Shown here in pieces: positions 1 through 5,598 of a stretch of 8,133 nucleotides of DNA. The stretch is from CAG-390 sp045531455. GTDB lineage: Bacteria; Bacillota; Clostridia; Oscillospirales; CAG-272. The stretch's first letter is position 1. Each line of letters begins with the position of its first letter. The position numbers were made by a program, and so were the translations under genes. The notes beneath the pieces were generated by a model. That model was not told the DNA's origin, ran no database searches, and was given only the letters and a program-made list of their open reading frames with translations. Location of the stretch: NCBI GenBank assembly GCA_045531455.1, contig JAZSEA010000110.1, positions 1-8,133 of the forward strand, in the 5' to 3' direction.

Positions 1-24
1 ACCGCTCTGCGCGACAGCTTGTAT

Positions 25-53
25 ATTATACCACTTTCATCCCCTTTTGTCAA
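25..53 (-). promoter_or_regulatory. Perfect-consensus sigma-A promoter reading leftward out of the window
   Basis: On the minus strand the sequence reads TTGACA (48-53), a 17-bp spacer (31-47) and TATAAT (25-30), identical to the housekeeping sigma consensus in both hexamers and in spacing. Transcription would start near position 18 and leave the window almost at once, so the gene it serves is not visible. The A-tracts directly upstream (57-84) suggest a very strong promoter of the kind used for stable RNAs or highly expressed genes. That target is an inference. Confidence 0.8.
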
Positions 54-56
54 CCC

Positions 57-84
57 TTTTTTTAAACTTTTTTTCACTTTTTTT
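57..84 (-). promoter_or_regulatory. Phased A-tracts, probable UP element of the leftward promoter
   Basis: Three 7-bp T-runs on the + strand (57-63, 68-74, 78-84) are A7 tracts on the minus strand. They begin 3 bp upstream of the TTGACA box and repeat every 10-11 bp, about one helical turn. Phased A-tracts at this position are known to bend DNA and to contact the RNA polymerase alpha C-terminal domains. Their role here is inferred from position and phase. Confidence 0.6.
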
Positions 85-177
85 CGATTTGTACCTTTGG
101 TGGCAGTTTTGACAATTTTAAAGAGGTGGTTTTGTGCAGTTTGACGAAAGAAATCGACCCAAATCGCAAATTTCCCC

Positions 178-206
178 TTGATTTCTTGATTATTATATAG
201 TATAAT
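178..206 (+). promoter_or_regulatory. Sigma-A promoter of the rbsK-galT gene set
   Basis: TTGATT (178-183), a 17-bp spacer and a perfect TATAAT (201-206) point rightward. Transcription should start near 213, giving a leader of about 48 nt before the rbsK start codon with GGAGGT at 250-255. An 8-bp inverted repeat, AAGAAATC (148-155) and GATTTCTT (180-187), has its right arm over the -35 box and could be an operator, though 8 bp in AT-rich DNA is weak evidence. AAATCG also occurs twice exactly 10 bp apart (151-156, 161-166). Confidence 0.75.
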
Positions 207-260
207 ATAAGATGGTAATATATCCGACGGCATAAATTTTCTTAAATTCGGAGGTAAAAA

Positions 261-1202
261 ATGTTGATTCCTAAAAGAATTTTAACCGTTAGCTCGGCAA
301 ATATGGACTTTGTCATGAGTGTCAGCAAGATCCCGCAGGGCGGCGAGACTCAGCTTGAGAACGGCAACTATCAGTTCGTTCCCGGCGGCAAGGGCGCAAA
401 TTCCGCCGTGGCAGTTCGCAGACTTGGCGGCGACAGCGTTTTCTGTTGCAGACTCGGCAAGGACGCGAACGGCTCGATCCTTGCTAATATATATAAAAAG
501 GAAGGGCTTGACACGCGCTTCATCACCGTTGACCCCAATACAGTAACGGGTCTTGCGACCATTATGGTTGAGCCGAGCGGTCAGAATCGAATCATTCTCT
601 ACCCCGGCGCAAACGCACGTATCACCCGCGAAGACATCGATGCCTCCTTCATCAGCCGTCCCGATGCACTTCTTATGCAGCTTGAGATCCCGCTGGACGC
701 CGTTATGCACGCGGCTTGGACCGCAAACGAAAAGGAGATCCCGATCATTCTCGACGCGGGACCCGCAAATCCCGATTTTCCGCTTGAGGATCTTCCTCCG
801 CTTGAAATTTTCTCCCCCAATGAGACCGAGACCGAGATCTTCACGGGCATCAATCCCACGAATCCAGACAACTGTCTGCGCGCGGCAATGGAGCTTCAGA
901 AGCTCGTCACCGCGAAATACATCGTCATCAAGCTCGGCGGACGCGGATGCTATATTTACGACGGCAAGTATTATCATTGCCTCCCCGCTTACGGCGTAAA
1001 TGCAGTTGACACGACTGCCGCGGGTGACGCATTCACCGCCGCGCTGACCCTCGAGTATCTCCGTTCGGGCGACATCGTCCGCGCGGGACGCTACGCAAAC
1101 GTAGTCGGCGCACTCGCGGTCAGCAAGAAGGGCGCGCTTCCCTCTCTCCCCACCGAGGCGATGGTCGAACGCTTCATCGACGAAAAAGCGATCAGAATCT
1201 AA
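261..1202 (+). CDS. rbsK: Ribokinase-type PfkB-family sugar kinase
   Basis: The 313-aa protein is a PfkB-family carbohydrate kinase, most like ribokinase, which phosphorylates D-ribose at O5 with ATP in the cytoplasm. The length is normal for ribokinase. An N-terminal sugar-site segment has N14 and D16, followed by the PfkB signature GGKGAN at residues 42-47. The C-terminal signature DTTAAGDAF spans residues 250-258, with anion-hole A253-A254-G255 and catalytic base D256. The ATG at 261 is preceded by GGAGGT with 5-nt spacing, and the promoter at 178-206 lies just upstream. No rbs transporter, rbsD or regulator is adjacent. The next gene starts 18 nt downstream, so co-transcription is likely. 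The family assignment is firm. Ribose as substrate is inferred, and another pentose, hexose or nucleoside is possible. Confidence 0.86.
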   Translation: MLIPKRILTVSSANMDFVMSVSKIPQGGETQLENGNYQFVPGGKGANSAVAVRRLGGDSVFCCRLGKDANGSILANIYKKEGLDTRFITVDPNTVTGLATIMVEPSGQNRIILYPGANARITREDIDASFISRPDALLMQLEIPLDAVMHAAWTANEKEIPIILDAGPANPDFPLEDLPPLEIFSPNETETEIFTGINPTNPDNCLRAAMELQKLVTAKYIVIKLGGRGCYIYDGKYYHCLPAYGVNAVDTTAAGDAFTAALTLEYLRSGDIVRAGRYANVVGALAVSKKGALPSLPTEAMVERFIDEKAIRI

Positions 1203-1220
1203 ACTACTTGTTGAGAAATC

Positions 1221-1727
1221 ATGAAAAACAAGCCAATCAAATTATATACCGAATGCGGCAATCATCCCGTAGCTCTTCTGGCAAGCGGTGCTGTATTCTT
1301 CTTTTACGCGATTATGTATTTTATTTTTGCTCTGATACTGTTCCGTATATATTTTCCGTTGTCTTTGACGTCGATACTGATGGCACTCGTTATGATCGCA
1401 TTGTGGGCTTTTACAGTATTGAGCAATTACGTCATTTTCGACGGTGATGAGATACGCTTTTATTCGGGATTCAAACACAAAAAAACCTTCTCGAAATCAA
1501 GCGTTTCCTCTGTCAAATATCTCCGCGCTGCGACACAGACACGCGTTCAGAGCGGAAAGCGAGGCAGAAACCATCCCGGCGGAGAGATTCTTTGCGTTTA
1601 CAACGCGGATGATTTTGCTTTGTTTTACGTTGCCGATGACAACATAGCCCGCGAATTCTTCCGAAAAGAATTCAACATCGTCATTGACGTTACCGTTGCA
1701 TTTTTCGGAGACGATCTCAACAATTAA
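1221..1727 (+). CDS. Two-helix membrane protein with C-terminal PH-like domain, function unknown
   Basis: I do not recognise this 168-aa protein. Two hydrophobic segments (about residues 18-42 and 48-69) form a membrane hairpin after a short polar N-terminus. A soluble C-terminal part (about 70-160) begins with alternating residues typical of beta strands, then a basic stretch (about 105-117). The layout resembles bacterial PH-like (YdbS/DUF304-type) proteins, but this is by architecture only. The ending FYVADDN followed by FF and NIVI is shared with the 164-aa protein at 3569-4063, so the two look like distant paralogues. It sits 18 nt after rbsK and 30 nt before galT, inside the presumed operon. 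The ribosome binding site is weak (a GAGA at 1213-1216), suggesting translation helped by ribosomes finishing rbsK. Its DNA is visibly AT-richer than that of its neighbours. Confidence 0.72.
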   Translation: MKNKPIKLYTECGNHPVALLASGAVFFFYAIMYFIFALILFRIYFPLSLTSILMALVMIALWAFTVLSNYVIFDGDEIRFYSGFKHKKTFSKSSVSSVKYLRAATQTRVQSGKRGRNHPGGEILCVYNADDFALFYVADDNIAREFFRKEFNIVIDVTVAFFGDDLNN

Positions 1728-1757
1728 TTTTCTACATTATATAATAAGAGGTATACT

Positions 1758-3272
1758 ATGACCGACAACAAAATCTTCCGACTCATCTCGGCTTTACTCA
1801 ACCACGCAGAAAAATGCGGTATGCTCGATCCCGCAGACCGCATTTACGCCGCAAACACACTCTGCACCGAGCTTCGTCTGACGGCTTTTGAAGATCGCGT
1901 TTCCGACGAGGAAAAGGATCCGGAGCTCCACGAGATCCTCGACGCCATCTGCGACTACGCGGTTGCCAACAATATAATTAATGAAGGAATTACCGCGCAC
2001 GACCTTTTCGACACCAAGCTTATGGGGCTTCTTATGCCCCGCCCGAGCGAGGTCACCGCGAAATTCTTTGAGCTTTACAAGAACGACCCGAAAGCGGCGA
2101 GCGACTACTTCTACCGTCTTTCGATCGACTCGAACTACATACGCGCCGACCGTGTCGCAAAGGACCGCCGTTGGTCTGTCGATTCGAAATACGGCAAGAT
2201 CGACATTTCGATCAACCTTTCCAAACCCGAAAAAGACCCGAAGGCTATCGCGGCGGCAAAGCTTGCGCCTCAGTCGGGTTATCCGAAATGTCTGCTCTGC
2301 CCCGAGAACGTCGGCTACGCAGGTCACGCAAACGCACCCGCGCGCCAGAATCTCCGTCAGATCCCCTTCACTCTCGGAGGCGACGAATGGTATCTGCAGT
2401 ATTCGCCCTACGTTTACTACAACGAGCACTGCATCGCGCTCTCCAAAGCACACGTTCCGATGAAGATCTGCCGCGCGACCTTTGAGCGTCAGCTTGATTT
2501 CGTCACCGAGCTTCCGCACTACTTTATCGGCTCGAACGCGGACATTCCGATCGTCGGCGGCTCGATCCTCGCGCACGACCATATGCAGGGCGGTTGCTAC
2601 ACCTTCCCGATGGAGCGTGCCGAGATCATCATTCCCGTTAAATTCGAAAAATTCCCCGAGATTGAGGCGGGCATCGTCAACTGGCCGATGTCGGTCCTCC
2701 GTCTGCGTTCAAAATCGAAAACCGCGCTCGTTGAGCTTGCCGAGCATATCCGCCTCGCCTGGTCGGGCTATTCCGACGAGGAAAACGGCGTTGTTGCTTA
2801 CACAGACGACGTTCCTCACAACGCCATCACTCCGATCGCGCGTCGCCGCGGTGAGGACTTTGAGCTCGATCTCGTTCTCCGCAACAATCTGACGAGCGAG
2901 GAATTCCCGATGGGAATCTACCATCCGCACGCGGACAAGCATAATATAAAGAAGGAAAATATCGGACTTATCGAGGTCATGGGACTTGCGATCCTTCCCG
3001 CTCGACTCAAAAAGGAGATGGCGCGCCTCGGCGAGATCATCATCTCGGGCGGCGATCCCGCGCTCGATCCCGATTGTGAAAAGCACGTCGCGTGGCTTAA
3101 CAGCTTCAAGGATAACTACACCTTCACGCCCGAAAACGTCGAATCCATACTCTACGAAGAGATCGGCAAGACCTTCACCGCAGTCCTCGAGGACGCGGGA
3201 GTTTATAAGGCGACCGAAGAAGGACGCGCGGCGATGATGAAATTCGTCGAGTTTGCGGGCGGTAATAAGTGA
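1758..3272 (+). CDS. galT: UDP-glucose--hexose-1-phosphate uridylyltransferase, class II
   Basis: This 504-aa cytoplasmic enzyme exchanges UMP between UDP-glucose and galactose-1-phosphate, giving glucose-1-phosphate and UDP-galactose in the Leloir pathway. The length fits the longer class II GalT of Firmicutes, not the roughly 350-aa class I enzyme. Visible class II blocks are a CLLC motif (C178, C181), the stretch QYSPYVYYNEHCI, the block PHYFIGSNADIPIVGGSIL, and the histidine motif AHDHMQGG (residues 272-279). H273 and H275 lie at the nucleotidyl-transfer site. Relatives as I recall them usually have S-H-[ED]-H-[FY]-Q there, so A272 and M276 are small deviations. The ATG follows AAGAGG (1746-1751) with 6-nt spacing. 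No galK or galE is adjacent, so galactose-1-phosphate must come from a kinase elsewhere or from a phosphorylase route. The stop codon lies inside the tandem repeat at 3269-3297. Confidence 0.92.
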   Translation: MTDNKIFRLISALLNHAEKCGMLDPADRIYAANTLCTELRLTAFEDRVSDEEKDPELHEILDAICDYAVANNIINEGITAHDLFDTKLMGLLMPRPSEVTAKFFELYKNDPKAASDYFYRLSIDSNYIRADRVAKDRRWSVDSKYGKIDISINLSKPEKDPKAIAAAKLAPQSGYPKCLLCPENVGYAGHANAPARQNLRQIPFTLGGDEWYLQYSPYVYYNEHCIALSKAHVPMKICRATFERQLDFVTELPHYFIGSNADIPIVGGSILAHDHMQGGCYTFPMERAEIIIPVKFEKFPEIEAGIVNWPMSVLRLRSKSKTALVELAEHIRLAWSGYSDEENGVVAYTDDVPHNAITPIARRRGEDFELDLVLRNNLTSEEFPMGIYHPHADKHNIKKENIGLIEVMGLAILPARLKKEMARLGEIIISGGDPALDPDCEKHVAWLNSFKDNYTFTPENVESILYEEIGKTFTAVLEDAGVYKATEEGRAAMMKFVEFAGGNK

Positions 3273-3297
3273 TCAGTGGTCAGTGATCAGTGATCAG
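3269..3297 (+). repeat. Four tandem 7-bp repeats overlapping the galT stop codon
   Basis: Units are GTGATCA (3269-3275), GTGGTCA (3276-3282), GTGATCA (3283-3289), GTGATCA (3290-3296) and one further G. The TGA stop of galT (3270-3272) is part of the first unit, so the repeat abuts the gene exactly. The core TGATCA is self-complementary. A similar 7-bp-period repeat lies at 4386-4410 in the opposite sense (CACTGTC/CACTAAC). The function is unknown. Confidence 0.85.
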
Positions 3298-3346
3298 AAA
3301 GTTGCGATAAAGCACGAGGGACGAACTCTGTTATCATAATATTATT

Positions 3347-3510
3347 ATTACGAGTCTGTAGGGACCGACGTCCTCGGCGGTCCGAGCCCAGTGTAATTAT
3401 AGCTGTGCATTAAACCAAGAAAAAATATAATTGCATCTTCTGCATTTAACCAAATATATAATGTTATGCCCACGGACCGCCGAGGACGTCGGTCCCTACA
3501 GACTCGTAAT
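3347..3510. repeat. Element with 38-bp perfect inverted repeats, MITE-like
   Basis: The arms 3347-3384 and 3473-3510 are exact reverse complements over 38 bp. They enclose 88 bp of AT-rich DNA without a reading frame. The outer ends read ATTACGAG and CTCGTAAT, and the arms contain a GC-rich core (GGGACCGACGTCCTCGGCGG at 3361-3380). Inside, a 13-bp direct repeat with one mismatch occurs at 3406-3418 and 3441-3453. Such non-coding elements with terminal inverted repeats look like miniature transposable elements. The long stem could also end galT transcription or shield the mRNA end. No target duplication can be separated from the symmetric ends. With the tandem repeat just upstream, it fills the 296-bp gap 3273-3568, where I see no gene and no convincing promoter. 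Confidence 0.82.
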
Positions 3511-3568
3511 TAAGTTTAGTATTATAGTATTGTAATCAGCTCGTCCCATAATCAAGAAAGGAGTACAA

Positions 3569-4063
3569 ATGAAACGCTACAATATTAATTGGTACAACGG
3601 TTGGAAAATACTGATCGATCTGGTCTATATTCCTGTATTGATTATATGTGTACCGTTTGTTTGGACGATCATTTGTGTCTGGTGGCTCATATTCTCGGAT
3701 AATATGGCAATTCCAACCTTGGCTTGCGCTATTCTCGCCGTTGCGGTAATCGTAATAACGCTTTATTTCGGCTTGGCAAACCGCTTTTACTATGACGAAA
3801 AGAATGAGGAAATCATTCTCAAGCTGATCCATCAACAGCCGCGGCGAATACCGATCCGCGACATTGCTCTGGTTTCGCGCAAGGTTAACGCAAACAAAAA
3901 CAAAGGTCCGGTTACGCATTATGGCAAGAATGATGCTTACGAGCGCAAGACCTATGGCGTTTCAGATGCCGAAGGCAGGGATTACTTCTATATAAAAGAT
4001 GATCCGATTCTTTTTGATTTCTTTGAAAATCTGAAAATCAATGTAATACGCAAAGAAGATTGA
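3569..4063 (+). CDS. Two-helix membrane protein, related to the 168-aa protein upstream of galT
   Basis: This 164-aa protein is not recognised by function. It has a short N-terminus with several aromatic residues, two hydrophobic segments (about residues 14-41 and 47-70, the first with VWTIICVWW), then a charged, strand-rich domain (about 71-160) and the end RKED. The architecture matches that of the 168-aa protein at 1221-1727. In its FYIKDDPI to NVI segment (residues 140-160), 9 of 21 aligned positions are identical, which argues for common origin. The start follows a strong AGAAAGGAG ribosome binding site with a short spacer. The gene is clearly AT-richer than its neighbours and is bounded by repeats on both sides (3269-3510 and 4070-4410), so it may be a separate, perhaps inserted, unit. 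The domain may be PH-like. No enzymatic motif is visible. Confidence 0.72.
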   Translation: MKRYNINWYNGWKILIDLVYIPVLIICVPFVWTIICVWWLIFSDNMAIPTLACAILAVAVIVITLYFGLANRFYYDEKNEEIILKLIHQQPRRIPIRDIALVSRKVNANKNKGPVTHYGKNDAYERKTYGVSDAEGRDYFYIKDDPILFDFFENLKINVIRKED

Positions 4064-4069
4064 CATTTT

Positions 4070-4321
4070 GCGCGCTCTGCGCGCGAGGTGACAGGAGCAC
4101 CTACTTGCCTTCGGCAAGTTGCAACTCTGTCTCGGCGGCTGAACACCGCCGTTTTCCTACGGAAAATCGCCAGAGCTGCCATTCCCTACATTCGGGAAGT
4201 ATTGACTCTGTCCAAAATGTCGGCGGAAACGCCACCACTTTGAAGCGCAGAAGCGAAAGCTGAAGCTTTCGCATTGAATCGAGACGCTGTCTCGCGCTCT
4301 GCCACCTTTTGAAAAAGGTGG
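4070..4321. repeat. Array of nine consecutive short hairpins in non-coding DNA
   Basis: Nine perfect inverted repeats follow one another with tiny loops: 4070-4084 (6-bp stem), 4103-4119 (7), 4133-4151 (6), 4152-4166 (6), 4182-4198 (5), 4222-4233 (4, GAAA loop), 4253-4272 (9), 4280-4294 (6) and 4302-4321 (9). The second lies inside a larger stem, where GACAG (4090-4094) pairs with CTGTC (4127-4131). CGCGCTCTGC flanks the array as a direct repeat (4071-4080, 4293-4302). Small open frames here change strand and match no family I know. They run through the hairpins, so I treat them as spurious. It could be an intergenic mosaic element, a structured RNA, or a transcript-end barrier after the gene ending at 4063. 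The rest of the 406-bp gap 4064-4469 holds the 7-bp repeat at 4386-4410 and the leader of the next gene. Confidence 0.7.
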
Positions 4322-4385
4322 ACGAAAACTTCCCGCTGCTGTTGTTTTGATAAAAATATTTTCGCGACAGCGGAAATTTCCTATT

Positions 4386-4410
4386 CACTGTCCACTAACC
4401 ACTGTCCACT
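4386..4410. repeat. Second 7-bp-period tandem repeat upstream of the SbcD-like gene
   Basis: Units are CACTGTC (4386-4392), CACTAAC (4393-4399), CACTGTC (4400-4406) and a partial CACT (4407-4410). Read on the other strand, the repeat after galT is built of CACTGAT/CACTGAC units in the matching phase, so both appear to belong to one repeat family in opposite orientation. It lies 60 bp before the start codon at 4470. Confidence 0.75.
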
Positions 4411-4469
4411 TGGTACTCGCTTTTGACAAACGCACAAATAAAATTACACCTCAAATAAAGGACAAACAT

Positions 4470-5585
4470 ATGCTCAAAATCCTACACACAGGCGACTTCC
4501 ACCTCGATTCGCCCTTTACCGGAGTCGATCTCGCCACGGGCGAGCGGCTCCGCGATGAACTCCGTAAAAAATTCATCGACGTCGTCGAGCTTGCGGGCGA
4601 TCACGATATGATGCTGATCGCGGGCGACCTCTTCGACTGCGGTTACGTCAGTCCCGAGACGCTCACGCTCGTGCGTGACTCACTCGAGGCATACGGCAAG
4701 CCCGTTGTGATCGCGCCGGGAAATCACGATCCTTACTCGCCCGGCAGTATCTGGACTGCTGTTGCGTGGTCCGAAAATGTCTACATCTTCGATACCGACG
4801 AGCTTTCGACCTTCCGATTCAATATCGGCGAGGTCTCTGTTGCCGTGCACGGATGGGGCTTTACGTCACCTGCACTCGAGCGTTCGCCGCTTTCGGACGG
4901 TCTAGTCCCCGACGCCGGCGCGGTCAATCTCATCTGCGCACACGCCGACACCGTCTCTCCGATCTCGCGCTACGCGCCGACTCCGCTCTCGCTCTTTGCG
5001 GCATCGGGGTGCGCTTACGCCGCGCTCGGTCACATCCACAAAACGCCCGAGATCGCGCTTGCGGGTCGCACGACCGTTGCATACTGCGGCTTCCCCGAGG
5101 GTCGTTCCTACGACGAGGAGGGCGAGGGCGGTGTGCTTTCGGTCACTCTTGAGGACGGAAAGGCTCCCGAGATCAAGAAAATTATTACTTCAAATCATAA
5201 ATACCTCACCCGTCACCTCGATATCACGGGTGCGGGAAGCGACGCCGAGGTTGCCGCACGCATCATCGAGCTTGCGAAGTCGGAGGGATGCAACTCAAGC
5301 GTATCGCTCAAGGTCTATCTCGAGGGCTCGATCCCTCCCGATTATGCGCCCAATGCCTCGCAGATCGAGCTTCTGGCAAACCTCAACCTCTGCTCGCTCA
5401 AGCTCCGCGACCGCACCTCCCCCGTCTTCGGCGCAGAGTATCTCGCGGACGATATGACGATCAAGGGTGAGCTCTACCGTGCGCTCCTTCCCCGTCTCTC
5501 CTCGCCCGACGCCGATGAGCGTGAGATCGCCGCGGACGCGCTCCGCATAGGCCTCCTCGCACTCGACGGACGCGCGTTTATGTAA
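4470..5585 (+). CDS. SbcD/Mre11-like calcineurin-type phosphoesterase (YhaO-like)
   Basis: This 371-aa protein belongs to the calcineurin-type metallophosphoesterases and is most like the SbcD/Mre11 DNA nucleases, specifically the YhaO type. All metal-binding motifs are present: GDFHLD (D9, H11), AGDLFD (residues 51-56, D53), GNHD (84-87), H158 and GHIH (187-190, H188 and H190). The domain covers about residues 1-240. The remaining 130 residues would form the capping and partner-binding part. I chose the ATG at 4470, which follows AAAGGA and begins MLKILHTGD as expected. An in-frame ATG at 4347 would add 41 residues translated from repeat DNA and lacks a ribosome binding site. The partner ATPase gene starts 13 nt downstream. 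The expected role is Mn-dependent nuclease action at DNA ends or hairpins, by family; the in vivo target of YhaO-type proteins is less settled. No good promoter is visible. Confidence 0.88.
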   Translation: MLKILHTGDFHLDSPFTGVDLATGERLRDELRKKFIDVVELAGDHDMMLIAGDLFDCGYVSPETLTLVRDSLEAYGKPVVIAPGNHDPYSPGSIWTAVAWSENVYIFDTDELSTFRFNIGEVSVAVHGWGFTSPALERSPLSDGLVPDAGAVNLICAHADTVSPISRYAPTPLSLFAASGCAYAALGHIHKTPEIALAGRTTVAYCGFPEGRSYDEEGEGGVLSVTLEDGKAPEIKKIITSNHKYLTRHLDITGAGSDAEVAARIIELAKSEGCNSSVSLKVYLEGSIPPDYAPNASQIELLANLNLCSLKLRDRTSPVFGAEYLADDMTIKGELYRALLPRLSSPDADEREIAADALRIGLLALDGRAFM

Positions 5586-5598
5586 GGAGGGGATTATT

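Noticed and set aside
109..137. TTGACA at 109-114 as a second rightward promoter
   Set aside because: The sequence 17 bp downstream is TTGTGC, not a usable -10 box.
282..977. Long minus-strand frame opposite rbsK, and similar antisense frames opposite galT and the ATPase gene
   Set aside because: They are shadows caused by the GC-rich codon pattern of the real genes, with no ribosome binding sites or recognisable domains.
1717..1745. TATAAT at 1740-1745 as a separate galT promoter
   Set aside because: No -35 box lies at the right distance, and transcription would start inside the galT ribosome binding site.
4070..4321. CRISPR array
   Set aside because: The hairpins differ in sequence and are not a repeated unit separated by equal spacers, and no cas gene is present.
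4060..4388. Small reading frames on both strands across the hairpin array
   Set aside because: They run through dense inverted repeats, overlap each other on opposite strands, match no family known to me and lack ribosome binding sites.
4423..4451. TTGACA at 4423-4428 as a promoter for the SbcD-like gene
   Set aside because: The -35 box is perfect, but no acceptable -10 hexamer lies 15-19 bp downstream (best is TACACC).
4347..4469. Upstream in-frame ATG that would lengthen the SbcD-like protein by 41 residues
   Set aside because: The extension is translated from the 7-bp repeat and intergenic DNA and has no ribosome binding site. The ATG at 4470 gives the usual N-terminus with the first metal motif near residue 9.
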